Assembly: GCA_963281155.1 (NCBI GenBank)
Contig: CAUJLY010000004.1
Location: forward strand, 558,001 to 622,000
Source: Rhabditophanes sp. KR3021
Taxonomy: Eukaryota; Nematoda; Chromadorea; Rhabditida; Alloionematidae
Length of the DNA stretch: 64,000 bases
Direction: 5' to 3'
The translations under genes were made by a program, and so were the position numbers. Positions 11,539-25,200 of the stretch are shown here, piece by piece. The first letter of the stretch is position 1; each line of letters begins with the position of its first letter. The notes beneath the pieces were generated by a model that ran no database searches, was not told where the DNA came from, and saw nothing but the letters and a program-made list of their open reading frames with translations.

Positions 11539-14500
11539 TTAAGATTGCCCATTTTGTGGAATGGAGTCGGAGGAATGTTGAAGTGGAAATTCAACTGCAG
11601 AATGGTATTCTTTTTCAATGAAAGGTCCGTTTGCTTTTGAACTTGAAACTTCGCCTTTGCCTGGCTTCTGTTTTTTGTGGAAGGATGGGGGTTTTGGTTC
11701 GAAGCGGGACAAATTTGACAAAGACTTACCCAACCTACTTTTCATAACCCGTTTCTTGATGTCCAAATAATGTTTACCTGAAGATGGTGGTTGTTCGAGA
11801 GATTTGATTGGCTGTGTCAAGTCAAGGGATTCAAGTGGAATGGGAAAATAAATGTCTGCCTGCTCGCGTCTTTTTCTTTCACGAATCTTCTTACCACTAG
11901 GCTTGTCCAGCATTGTTGCCTAAATTAATGTTAATTTTAAAATAAGTTGATGCAGGGTAAAAAATATCAATTTTATTAACTAAAAATCTAAGTATATATG
12001 TATATAAAATAGGAAGAACCACAAGTGCATCAAAACGTCTTTTCAACAAAGACATTCATAATTGAAGGGAAATGACCCCAAAAATTGTTATGTTAAATAT
12101 TCTATACTAACTGTATCAAATAAACAAAAAGCTTACACTGTAAGTACAAACATCGTTTTAAATCTAAATGAGTTACTATATAAAAAGTATACAATTAAAT
12201 TGTTAAAAATATTTTTTGAATTTATCAATCAAATTTTAATTCAGTCACAGATAGTATTATATAGTATTATGTGAATGCGAAGTTTTGAAATATACCGGGA
12301 CAAGTTGGTTTGAAAAAAGAACAATTGGATGTATTTTGGCACACACATACATTTAGCCAAGTCATTTTTAATAAGTATTTGGGGAAGATTTGTTTGTTAA
12401 GAGCTTTTTGATTATATTTGTGTATAATAATTAATAAGAGATAAAAGATATGGCTTATTTGAAAGTAGAGAAAAATACTAATGTCATATTTGGCAAGATG
12501 ATGATTTAATTAGAATAAAATTGAGCCTGTCTATTCAATGAGATCATCACAAAAATACTTCCTCATCAACTTCTTCCCTCTGTTGGCCAGGAACCATTTC
12601 GTCTGGATTGTTTTTGTCGAATCTCGATTGGAGATCCATGCTTAGATGAGTCGATGTATGAACACCTCCTCCACCGAATTTGCCTGTGAATCCTTCAGAC
12701 TGAGCTTGGCGCTCTTGCGTTTGGTTAGCAGAAAGGGCAACATTGGACCTACGAGATTTTTTAGCTTTCTTCAACATTTTGGCCTAGACAAAAAGGATTA
12801 TTAAAAAGGGATCAGAGAAAGAGAAACATATTTATGACAATTCATTGTTTTTCTTCCAAATCACAATTGATATCAAATATCCTACAATACTTAACCTACT
12901 ACTACCAAAAACACTGCTAAAATGACGTCTTTAAAATGTTCTCCTTCAAAAAAGAAGTACTACCATGAAAAATTAACTAAAAAGGATATACAACTAATAC
13001 CAATTCAAAAAATTATTAACGATCACCAAAAAAACTAATACTGATTTCAAAAAAGACTAATATCGAGTTCAAAAAAACTAATATTGACTTCAAAAAATAA
13101 GGGAAAAATTGAATAATAAAAAATATAATAAACAAAAAGACAGCCTGACAAAAGTTCCTCAAAAATATTTAAATATTGCCATAATATATATTAGTAACAT
13201 ACCTTCAAAGCTGACTTTAGAATTGTAATTGTGCCAGGAGGTTGAATATGCGGTTCTCCATCGACCTGAAACAAATGTGATGCCATTCATTAATAACCAG
13301 TCAACAAATTAATAAATATATGATGCTATTTTTATTGCAAACAAAGTTGCTTTCTACATTTTTCTCTTTTTACAAGTCGAAACAGCCACCCACAACTTCA
13401 AAAATAAGATCCTTTCAAAGTTATAATACGTTGTCAAAAGTTAAACAAGTAGCAACGAAATTCGCAAATGTTAGTACTACAGAGACTCAATTTACGGTAA
13501 AATGTGTCAAGTCATTTTCGGATAATGAAGACTTAAAGATATGATAATACAAATCTTGGATCAGCTCAAAGTAAAAGGAACTCAAATATTGCCTACACAA
13601 AACTTTGCCAATTTTGTAGCACCGGATCTTTTCAAACGACCATCAACAGCATAGTTCTTCCAACCAAATGAGACTAGCCTTTCACAAGCAAATGGTGTGT
13701 CAGATGACGAATTAGTTGAATATTTTTGGAAAGCACACGTATGTTTAGACTAATCTACTATAATAATTATTCTTTCTAGGAATCTGATTTTCCTGAAGAA
13801 ACAAGAGTATATGTGTTAGGTCGCTGTATTAAAACGTCATATTTTTATGTTGGCCAACTGGTACTATTGATGCAAAGAATAGTACAAGTAAGAGACTGAA
13901 ATTGGGACAAATTTTGAAAAAGAACAGCCCGCTCAAGCTATCTCCACCAAAATAAATTTAATGAAGCAACTGGGCTATCAATAGAATACACCATCGACTG
14001 TGTTAATCCTCAGTTCGGAAATGGTACTACAAATAGAGAGTCCACTTTTATGAGGCTTGCTGATGAAAAACTATTAACGTCTTGAACTCCATTTACCTTC
14101 TGTTGTAGTTAAGGATGGTGGGTGATTGAGATCAAAAAGGTATCATCTCAACACAACAATGGCAAAGATAATTAAATGATGATAAGCTAATGAAGAAACT
14201 TCAGAAAGCCACTGGCCGACGAGTAGTAAAGAAGAAGCATTCAGTTTATGTATTGTTGACTTAAAAGCCCTGTCTCTCCTTGAATTGAAGAAACTTATTT
14301 TGTATGTAGGTGTTTGCGGTAATTTGAAATCAACCGAACTAAACGCCACACGGTAAGATTCATTTCTTTGAATCAAAAAGAACGTAGAGTTAGAAGTATT
14401 TGGAGGGATGGGAGAAAGGTAGTTGTCGTATTGCTTGATGGTCTCACATAAATCAAGCTCTTGCTTTAGAGTATTCAATTATCTATGACATGAGAAGTGT

Positions 14501-17500
14501 TTTAACCAGCATCGATGATTCAGGGCAACCTAATCAAGTAATGTACTTAAAACATCCCGAAATTGTTAGAAGAATTAGTCAAAAGCCTTTTCACTCATTT
14601 TTGAAAACATTTCTAGTACTTTATCCTTTTAATTGCATGTCTGTAATAAATTTTGTCTACTTACTAAAAAGAAAGTCATTATATTAGTAAAAACAAATAA
14701 ACTTGCCTTGGACTGGCCATTCTTCATGTGTTGTGATTCTGATACTTCCGCCCTGAGCTATACGTATACCAGCAGCCAATTTAGATTGAATCAAACCGAG
14801 GCGCGACACATCTGGAATTCCTACCACCTCCAGAAGGCCATCATAATGTGTTGGTTTCTGGAAATTGCCTTCTTCTTTTGCTGTCCCCCAAGGATTAGCT
14901 CCAGAACCCCATGAAAGTAGATTTAGAATAACAATGCCCTCGATATTGGGAAGTTCAATTATCTTGCCATCTACCTGAATTTTATTTAAATATAATATAA
15001 ATTATTTGGTATTTTAGTTAATAAGCTATTTATTGCAATTTTTAAATTAAATTTAAACAGACTGTCCATCAACAGATAGTTCTTTAAAACATTGTACTTT
15101 GAATAAGTTGCAACTTATTACGTGCTTATTTAAGAGCAGATGTGATGTATAGTAACCATTCTTATTAATTTTAGGGGAACAAGATCGCCTCAATGGGTCT
15201 TTTTATTCCAAGGATGGAAGGAGTAAAAAATGAATAAAAGTGGCAACGATCTCAAAAGATCGAGATACCTTAGCACAATCAGTTAAAAGTACAAGCACCA
15301 AAGCAGTTAGAGTAAAGAAAGCCTGCAATGACGGTAAAGTTTACCTTTTAGACAAAGCAAAAAGGATGGAGTTGGTGGTAACAATGTGATGTCTATTTGG
15401 CAATGGACTCATCAGCTGTTGGATCTACTTGGAGCTGTGCTAATGCAGTGGGTGCCATGTTTTATACAGGAGACATCTACAAGGTAGCTCAAGAATGAGT
15501 GCACATCGATACCACTACAACTTCTCAGATAAGTGGGGCTATGTCTTTGGCAGAAAAGAAAGAGTGTTTCAGAAATTGATCAAAACGGGAAAGTCTTTAA
15601 CAATGATCGAAAAGACTTATCCGCGTAAAAGATTGCTGAAAACATTCAATCCATCTTGGTTAATGGTCTTCGTGATCATATAACTAATTCGGACTCAGGG
15701 AAACGTTCTCAACAATGTGTTAGCTACATGGATCCAAACAGTCAACTCACTAAATTAATTCTAAAAGACGTTTCCGTTTGTGGACCGATTGAATGTGTTT
15801 TAAAGTATTAGTCCTTTGTCTATTTTTAATTAATAAAAAACACATTTTTATGCTATTGTGCAAAAAGGTCTATCATCGAATTTGTGTGATATAATTTTGA
15901 TTTTGGCAAACCTCTAATTCGATTCTTTTCCATAAATCTTTACAGCTTTTTTCAAACAACGCCTTTTGAAGGCCAATTTTGACGTATTGAGTTTTGTTAA
16001 ATAAACGGGACTGAAACTTCTCTGAAATGCAAAGTTTATTAATTGATATATTTAAATGTATATTTTGAATGAATGTATTAGACACATTTTTATCAATCTT
16101 TCTTGCTAAATAAATTGAGCAAGTTATGATTTTCAATTTAAGATCATGCTGAATCGTAGTAACATATGCCTTGTATTCCTTGTTATGTTAACTAAATGTT
16201 GATATTCCGTTGAAATGATTTTTAGTTCTAAGATGGCAAAAGAGAAGAGCTAAGAGATTACTGGTATGTTGAAGAATGTCAGTATTGTAGAGAAAGTTTC
16301 GGTAGTAGGTGACACTTCAATAACGTCACCTGTAATGCAGTTCAAGATTTGCGTTCTGTCTTTAGAACAAAGATCAACAAAATGAGTTTGGCTGATTTGG
16401 AGATGTTCTTTTTGGAAAAGACGTCTAAAGGTAATGATGATGAAAAATAGGCAGGACCATATGACTCTAAATTAAGGGAGTTAAGGATCAGAGGGTTTAA
16501 GTATATTGGTGTCCATTCCAACAAAGTGACCTGAAAGACACGACCGAACTGCTGCCAACAAAGCATGCATCTACTCCTTCTTTGATCCAAGAACTGTTGA
16601 AGAAGTTTAATTGTGGAGAATGTATTTGAAGATGTTGATTTGTTTGAGAAATCAATCTGTTACGTCGGGGAAAAAGATGAGAAAATTGATAGTCACTGCA
16701 ACAAGTACAACGCTAAATTGGAAAAGAACAATCTATTCGTTAGAAAGATAGTAGAATTAATCAAGTCATCAAAACTGAACTGACAACTGATGTTGCCAGT
16801 TAGTTCAAAGGAAGTTGGCGAGAATGTTGAGTTAATTTCAATGGAAAATAGAAGTGGCGAATCACATATTGTGGTCATGTCAAGTTGCTCATGAAAGAAA
16901 TTGTGAACTCAAAGTTTTAATTTTTTGTTTTAATATAGTTTTTAATTATTGTCTATTTTGTGATAAACTTTTTCAACCGTCTATCTTAAAGTAAACTCTT
17001 TTAATTTTGTTCCATAATTACCTAAAATCAAAAAAGTTAGTAAAGATTATTTAAAAACCTCAAACCTGGATTGGCATCTCTTTTATTGTGAAATTTTAAG
17101 CAAACATCTGCGTCGATTCCAATGCCGAAGTAATTATTCATTATGGTCATACTAGTTTGGTCTTCAGGATTATACATGGTCTGATCTGATTCTTCTTTAT
17201 TTTCATTCCCACTGGAAGTTGGTGGTTGTGACTTTTCTGATTCAAGAAATACAACAGCCCATCTAAATAATTTGGTTAATTTATTGATCTTTCATAAAAC
17301 GTACCGATCTAAACGAATCTCCTCTGCATCAATGACATCTTTAAGAATTTCTAGAACACTTTCATTGTCAGTATAACCACATCCCCACTTCAACACACGA
17401 GCCAAATCATTTCCGGTCCCAAGGGGAACTATAGCACATGGAGGTGAAAAACAAGCAGCTTCTTGTTTCACTATGTCAAGGCATTGCAAAACCCATCCTA

Positions 17501-20500
17501 CAGTTCCATCTCCTCCACAAGCTAAAATTCGGTATTTGGGAATATTTCGGAATACATAAAGTCTGTAAAGAATTTAAATTAAATTGTCGCCATTAGAGGA
17601 TAAAAATATAAAAGACTAAAAGAGGGCGTTAGGCAAATATCTCAAACAAAATCTCAGTCAAATTTCAAGCCTCTTTGTGACCCGATTTGCCAAAACAAGT
17701 ATATTAAACTTCAGCTATATCTTTCTGTTTACTTACCCAACTAAAGGCCCTCCCTTCAAAACATCAAAAACTTGGAATGGATTTAATTGGCGGCGGAAGG
17801 CACGAATTAATTCATTTCCTTGACAACCTCCACTTTTGGTGTTAACTAAAACTAAGAGAGGTTCCGAATCTGCGGGAATCATATGTTGCTGAATATTTGG
17901 AAGACATAGGACGATTAATTTTTTATCTTCGTAAGCAGCATTTTGCAATTTTTGGACGGCTGCTGTTGCGGCTTTGGGGGTGTTGAAAGTGATTACGAGA
18001 GAACCATATTCGAAATAAATTGGACCGATTGCGGTGAAGGGTTTTTCTTTGGCTCCAAGTAACTTTAATAAAATTCGTTCATATTGCCTTTGAGCTAAAG
18101 AGACGGGCAGGTTTCCTACAAAGACTGCATGATCGTGTGGATCCTCCTTCTCTTGAATGTAGAAGCGAACGACATGATAACGCCTAAGAGAATCTTTTTT
18201 TAAATTCCTAAGCAGCTGAAGAACATTTTCCAGGGGATTAGTTGTTCTTTCGACTATTCCACGTTCTAGTGAAATTTCAATTACATTATACTTATGCCAG
18301 GTCGTTCTATCTAAACCGAAAATGTGCAAAGCTTCCGCCAACACATCCTGAATCAAGGTATCTCTATTCACAGCTAATTCAGCAAACGTATCTCTGCATC
18401 TCAACCAACCTCCATACAATTTAACAATTCCCTTGTCTGGGTCATCTTTATGTCTCAAAAATAATTGCGCTCTCCTTCCTTCCGGTCTCTTAACGTTTCG
18501 CAAAGGAACTGGTCCTTCCAAAGCCTCTTCTTCTCCCCCAATATCCGTAGGAACCTAGCCAGATGAGACATATTAGTTTCATTCAATTAAATTAATCTTT
18601 TTAGTATATTTTAGAATGAACGGTATCCCACTTTTATCTTTTAGAAAGTATTTCAAACTTATGCTCTTCATTAGTCGCGCTTTCATTTTTTATCCTCACA
18701 TACAAATAGACCCGTAATTGGCATCATATATCTTAATATTACCTCCTTTGTTTATCTACTAATTATCTATTTATCTAGATTGCTTACGCTGGCTTTGAAC
18801 TAAATCTAATGAAGAAAGGTGTCACAAGACAAGATCAATTTGGTCAAGGAAAGAGGTGTATTTTAATGGATTCAGACGCATCAACAAATTTGGAAGTAAG
18901 GTAATAAAGGAGGGACTGCTTGGTCGTAAAGAACTACCAATGAACCAGGCAGGCCTCCAGAATATCGTTACGTACAAGCTCCTCAAACGAAATCAGGAAG
19001 AATCTGGAATATCTCTTTCTCACACGTTTAAATGGGAAATAATAAATTGCATCCACGTACATCGTACTATCCCTAAAATGTACCTACTCATCTCTGTCAA
19101 TTCTTGTAAAATAGCTGACATCGTGACTAAAATTGTCTTCAACCCCAAGCTTATGATCTAATATTTTTAAATTGTTACTTGTTATAAAATGTTTGTTGAA
19201 ATACTTTTAATATTTTCGATACCTGAGTCATGAAATAGTTTTCTTTTATATCATAAATATTAAATCTCCTTAACGAGATGTCTCTTATTTGATCTGCAGT
19301 AGCTACTTTTGGCACACTTATGGTTCTATAGATTTGATTTCTCAGCGAATGGTTACCGTCGAAGATTCGAATAATTTCGTAGTCATCTTTTTCCTTTTCT
19401 TCTATAGCATAAGCTCGATTAGAAGAACCATTAGCATCCTCATTATAGTTACCTTTCTTCTCATTTTTGCTGGAGAGCGAGGAAGATTCAGTAGCGATGA
19501 CGGAACTAGCAGTAATAGCCGCATTGGCAGTGTTCTGCCCTTCGAATCCTGCTACAGTCTCACTAGAATGAATATTTAACAACTGTTCCATTGGAAGTTC
19601 CGTCCTAGGGATGGTCAAACAATTGGGGGGCAACATAATTTTCTTCAATGGCCCAAAATCGCATTCAGACTTCATCATTCTATAGCAGGTGGCATGGGCT
19701 GTTTGTGAACACCACTCACATCGCATACCCGTAAGGCATTCTATTGAATTGCAGCTCTTCTTACAAACAACACATTTCGAGTCTTTCGGCAGATTTCCTT
19801 CACGCATATTATGGTATTGCTTTTGGTTGGTTTGGTCTATTGAGGCGGCGTAGGTTGCTGCTTCGCGGCAATCGGAGACTGCTAGGTCTTGACAGTCTAC
19901 GTGAACGTAATATTCACAAACTAGAGGAAATGTTAATTGTCAGTAGTTACTAGCTTACCTTCACACTCGATAGATTTGGCAGAATCTTCAGTTCTCTTTC
20001 TACAAACAGCACAAAAGTGCTTTTTAATCAACAAGGGCTCAGACCACGTATGAGGAACAGGATTTTTGATCAAATGCAGGGCAACTCCCGAACAATAAGA
20101 AACAATTGTCTTGAGGCATTTATCGTGACAAATAAAATTACAAACTAAAAGAATGAAATCAAATGAACCATCCAAACAACATACCTTCACACAAATAACC
20201 CTGCGAAATCATGCCCCACATCTTCTCACAACAATGGTGACAATAAACGGTCTTATTAAAAGCCTTCTTCACAAAGTAATGGCCATGATCTTTGGCGATA
20301 ATAGATTCTGGCACCAGAGACGCATCAACATTATACCCTTCTGCAGCCATAGCCTGACTTCTCGGATTAGAAGTAGTTCCACAAACTTTGATGTAAAAAT
20401 GCTTGCAATCTAAAGGTGAGACAGGACTTAACTTGAGAGATGTTGAACGGTGGTGGTTTGAAGGTGATGCGATTGATTGGACCTGACTTTCTTCTTCCTT

Positions 20501-22201
20501 ATCACAGGAGTTTGGCAAAATGGCGGATGGCGAGGTTGGTGTGGACTGGCAAAACTCCGCTCCATTCGCGTAAGGCCCAGGCGATGGACTTGTTGAACTG
20601 AAGAAATAAGTGGACATATTAAAACTACTTAAAGCTATATTTAAAACTATTATTTGGCAAAAAAGGAATATTAAGACTATTATTCAAAAAAAGAATGGAA
20701 GTGAATGTTTAGACAAACTTCCCAAGTTAGCATCGCATCAAATAAAATATATTTCAGCTTATTATAATTAGTGCTACTTCAATCGACAAAAGCCATATAT
20801 CCTTATTAAATCTTATTAAGGAAAATTAAAAATATTCAAAACGACATCGACTTTTTTAAATTCACAATTATTTAACTAAAAGCCTGCCCAAAGTAGTATA
20901 TAATTAATATAATAAACTTAATGCTATTAACACATACACACAGCCTTCAAAGAGGGAAGTAAAGATTTAAGGAAAGAGTCACATAATTATATCTGATAAA
21001 GTGAACTCATTTGCGGCCTTTTAAGTACCAAACTTTTAACCAGTCAACAAATTAACTTTTTGATAATGTTGTTGACATACGGGGCGTCCTATTTTTTGTT
21101 CCTTAACACCTCCGACAACAACAACATTACATCCTTATAAACGAGTAGTATGTCATAATAGCCACTCAACCAATTACCCTCTCTACCACGACAACTTCCA
21201 TCAAATGAAGGGGCACTACCATCCATCATCACATCCCAATACACTCTCCTCCTTCATTAGCTTCCCCAAAAGAAACAAAATAATAGTGAGATAGAGTAAA
21301 GAAAAGGCCTCCAATACAAGATGATGATATGTGCGTCAGGACCTCATTAAAACTATCACACCACCCAACAAAACCATAACCTCCAACTTTTTTTTATCAT
21401 TAAACTTAAATATTATTATGACATCATACTTTTTTAAACAGAAACACCTCTGATCATCCAACATCCCTATCAGGCTGTCTTCTCAAAATACACATCCAAA
21501 CCCATAATTACTACCCAATCCCGTCTATCATCCCTCCACCACACACACCACCTCCTTCCCTCAAGAAAGTTAATTAAATCTTAAGAAAGTGACTTTGTGA
21601 ATAATTAAAAGCACCAAACAAAATATGCCACACTCAAATTTTAGTATATTTTATTTTAGAAAAAGTACTGTTGTGTATGTATGCATGTGTCTTGAAGACA
21701 TATATACATGCGCATTGACGTAAGAGTATGATGTGGTGTGTTGGGAAATGTTGTATCATTAATATTTAGGGGGAATAATTTGGTTGGAAGAAATTGTTGG
21801 GGTGGGATGGGTGGTTTGGGAAGTTAAATGGATTTGGGAGATTGGATGGAGGTTGAGTGTTGGGTTGGAGGTGTAGATGGTTGTCTCATGAGTATGTGAG
21901 TCGTTTATGCAAAGGTATGTTGGGGAGAGTTTAAGGAAGGGAAAAAAGTTGTAAAGAAAAGAAGTGTTGTTGTTATGCTTTCATACCATAAGTAATTTGT
22001 CTATTTTGGCTGTAAGCGAGGTCTAATTTGGATTAAATCAAGGAAAATGGATGTGAATGTAAAGAGAGGTTTGCTTCAAAAAAATTGGAACAGGTTGAGT
22101 TGATAATAACAAAGGGTTGTGTTATATTACCAGAAAAGTTAAAAAACAACATACCTTCCATCACCTGTTTGATCTCTTGTAAGGCAGAGCTTGAATATCA
22201 T
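11539..22201 (-). CDS. DGKQ: Diacylglycerol kinase theta (DGK-1 type)
   Basis: Phosphorylates diacylglycerol to phosphatidic acid, opposing Gq/PLC output. Exons: 22155-22201, 20185-20597, 19959-20144, 19223-19920, 17737-18554, 17305-17562, 17066-17262, 15912-16021, about 14708-14974, 13203-13265, then 12547-12783 or 11539-11919; about 1,100 residues. Order: Ser/Pro-rich N-terminus, three C1 zinc fingers ([17 protein letters not shown], then two more to about residue 290), two RA-type domains, catalytic domain with [12 protein letters not shown] and [15 protein letters not shown], and accessory domain ([39 protein letters not shown]). Three C1 domains plus RA identify the theta type. The alternative last exons give different tails. 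The boundary at about 14708 is not resolved. A second possible ATG lies at 20617. Three catalytic-half introns and one upstream intron carry antisense coding-like debris. Confidence 0.9.
12985..13105. repeat. Intronic tandem repeat, about 25 bp unit
   Basis: Four imperfect copies around TTCAAAAAAACTAATATTGA, with adenine runs, in the DGK intron between the exon at 13203 and the proximal last exon. Confidence 0.7.
13320..14700 (+). pseudogene. Decayed coding-like insert A, antisense in a DGK intron
   Basis: Fills the 1.4 kb intron between the DGK exons at 14708 and 13265, on the strand opposite to DGK. Protein-like segments in changing frames can be read one after another: [17 protein letters not shown] (13430s), [10 protein letters not shown] (13700s), a good 40 bp intron-like gap (GTATGT...TTCTAG, 13740-13780), [33 protein letters not shown] (13970s) and [18 protein letters not shown] (14500s). 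Stops and frameshifts interrupt them. No family was recognised; a retrotransposed gene or an old viral copy are both possible. Confidence 0.4.
15190..15790 (+). pseudogene. Decayed coding-like insert B, antisense in a DGK intron
   Basis: It lies in the 0.94 kb intron between DGK exons 14974 and 15912, on the opposite strand. Segments with protein-like composition include [40 protein letters not shown] and [20 protein letters not shown], the last running to a stop near 15810. They are split by stops and shifts. Family not recognised. Confidence 0.4.
16210..16920 (+). pseudogene. Decayed coding-like insert G, antisense in a DGK intron
   Basis: It occupies much of the 1.04 kb intron between DGK exons 16021 and 17066, on the opposite strand. 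Readable stretches include [20 protein letters not shown] (16230s), [17 protein letters not shown] (16380s), [19 protein letters not shown] (16480s) and [20 protein letters not shown] (16630s). Stops and frame changes separate them. Family not recognised. Confidence 0.4.
18780..19160 (+). pseudogene. Decayed coding-like insert F, antisense in a DGK intron
   Basis: It lies in the 0.67 kb intron between DGK exons 18554 and 19223. An open 101-codon frame (18856-19161) includes [20 protein letters not shown] and [19 protein letters not shown]. Another frame just upstream reads [20 protein letters not shown]. It has no start context or splice partner. Family not recognised. Confidence 0.4.
20598..22154 (-). 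other. First intron of DGK with strand-biased blocks
   Basis: A 1.56 kb intron inferred between the short first coding exon and the C1-domain exon. It holds a C/A-rich block (about 21460-21560) and a G/T-rich block (about 21770-21910) that includes a four-run guanine motif at 21799-21820. No gene is visible. Confidence 0.5.
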
Positions 22202-25200
22202 TCGAGACCGTATATATTAAAAAATGAAATATTATTTAATTGAATTATAAATACTATCCAGGGTGAATTTGTATTCTGCAGATGAAGTGAATCTAATATT
22301 TTCGAAGTTGTAGACAACAACAAAAAGAGAATTGTAATAATAATAATTTTGACAACAAGAATCTAGCTTTATTTTATAGTAGTTAATAGGCAAAAAATAG
22401 GAACAAATTTAGGTATATACCTTTGAATACGAAAAATTTGAAATAAATTTATAGGCAAGTTAATAATAAAATGTTTATATCAAGCAATAATTTTATGTTC
22501 ACTCTCTTTTTTATCCGTTAACGGTGACACAAAATATATACATATGCAATTAATTTGAGTTGTCATCTCGTTGTTAAAAGCAGGTCTCTTAATGAGTAAC
22601 TATTAGCCAAAAACACAATTACTATATGTTCGGGGTTGTGATTATGGAGAGAGGTACCTACCAAAATTATTCATTATTAAAGGAGACACAAAAGCACTAC
22701 AAGGTAATAAAAGATTATGTAAAAGAGTTTGTCTTAATTATGGTTGTAATAACAATTTTCCGCCCTCTTCATCAAAACTATAGCCAAAAAGGGAAAGACT
22801 TAAGACGTTGTTTTTTATTGAGACATATAATATGATGTTGGCGTATGTGTACACCACAGCTAATAAGTAACAAAATATAAAAAATAATTTTCAGGATCGT
22901 TCATTCATAAGGAAGTATTTATTTGTTTATTTTTTTCTCAAATTTATTATTCAAAGGTAGAAAAAGAGGCAACCCATCACCCAACAAGTCATCCAAGAAA
23001 CAAGAACCTAACCAACTAGTAACTAATTTGCTTGCTTTCAATATTTTAGCAATCAATTTTTGAACTTGATCTAATAATAGAGGAAGTGGACCAATTTTTA
23101 TGTTATAAGCCAAACTAATAGAAAGGTACGTGTGAGGTATTTATTAGGTTGTATCCAAAGTAATGTGTGATTTTTATTGATATGCAGAAAGAGAGGTGGT
23201 GCTGGTTTAGATATGTTGTAAAGCGTGAACTTTATACGTACCAAATATTAAAAATAATATACAATACACTTGAATCGAATGAAGTGTCATTTTATATCGA
23301 ATATTATTTATATTGCATTCACAAATAATTTATATCGTATATATAAATAGGTATTGGAATGGTTCCGATCAAAAAAATTGGATGTACGCTTTTGTCGATT
23401 GTCTTTCTAATGCAAACATGTTTATTCATTTTTGTTGAAACTTACATTTTAATGTTGTGTTCCTCTATTTTTCAAGAGAAATTTAAAAAGAAATGAGTAG
23501 TATTTAGAATTGGATTTGTGTTTAATAGAAGAAGGAGTTGAAAATTGGTGCCAAATTGAATAGATGTAGTCAAATATTTAGTATCCGTATGTTTTTTGAC
23601 AACAAATGTCTTGATTTTGAGACAAACAATCAACAGCAAACTACTATTTGTGTTGTGGTGTTAGCATATCGTTAGATAATCACTAATAATCACTATTAAA
23701 CATCCACTCGTCACTTGTCTTTTCAAAATGTATTGTTTGATTAATGTTTTGGTAATAGCCTTTGCCCTTTTCTTGTAATTTGACCGAATACGCCAGACAA
23801 ATGCACAAAATCAAGGGATTCTCTTAAAAGTCCTGAAAATGAGTATTCAAAGTAACTAGACAAAAAAGTAAAGAAATGGAATGTATGAAAATGCGGAAGT
23901 CTTTAAAGTTTATAGCCAAACAGACACTTTTTTATGCCCTAAAACTACTTTACATTTAGGCTGTCGTGTGTTCGTATTGAATAAAGGGATATATTTGTGT
24001 GGCATCATAGCTATACACTAAAAACTCTCCAATAAAAAGGTCCAAGCTTTAATGGACTGGTGATGAAGGAGAGTCTTCCTTTGAGTTGGTGCATGCAAAA
24101 ATATGTTTGTGTATATGGATTAGTAAAGAAAAGGGATAATAGAAGGACGATGGCACAAACACAAGATCGCTTCTTTATGTAATATTTGAATATTTGTAGA
24201 CCCGGCTCTGTGTTTGAATATATCATGTATAGATAGTAGATATATGTGAATATTTATATATAGTTTTACTTTGGTCCACGACTTTCATCCCTAAATACGA
24301 CTAAAATCCCACGTTGGCTATCAAGTGAAATGTATGGTTAGATACATGTATTTATTCATTCATTCAAAAATAGTTTCTCCTGCTAACGCCAACATTGAAT
24401 TGACAAACAACAATTACACTTACACAAATGCGATATGTTACAACTTTTTTAATTAAAACCTTCCAACAAACACGTATATACATACCAATGATCACCATCT
24501 TCATCATGAATTTTAAGTGATGGAACAATTTCCTAAACAAAAAGTTAATAACGGTGCTTAAGATAGCTTTAATCTTTTTACGTTTATATTATGTTAGAAA
24601 AGAAAGCCTGACAAAAAATTGGTTTCCTCACACTTTCCTAGCAAGCAAGCTGTTTATTTTTGATTAAAGCTATTAAAACTATAGAAAGTTTCGTCGATAT
24701 TGTGTCTACATTCATCTCCATGAAATAACATTTCTTACCAGTTGAGAGTGTCTTTCTCAGTGAGGTGTGAGGGTAGAGTATGTATGGAAGAGAGTATTAT
24801 GGCTATTAAAAAACAAATATCTGATTTCCATCAATCACCCACACTTCCACCTTCTGGCAGACATTTTAGTGGCACAAATCAGCCGTTTGGTGGGGATCGA
24901 TTTGGCAGGGTTGATAACAACTCTGCTTTTGAACTGATTAAATAGACAACAACAAAAAAGTCACAACTAACTAGACCTCAAGCCATTAAAATTACCACAC
25001 ATAGATAAACGAAAAAAAGGGTAGTAGTGTGTGTGTGTGTGTTGGAGCCTTAGATAAACAAAAAGCCCCAAAAGATGATGTTAACAAGATGGAAGGCACA
25101 CAACCAACAAAAAAAGGAAAAATTGTAGATGTTAAGGGGGCTGTTTTGTGTCGTCTCGAACATTAACCAAAAAGAGGGTAGGTCGCAGTATATCAAAAAA

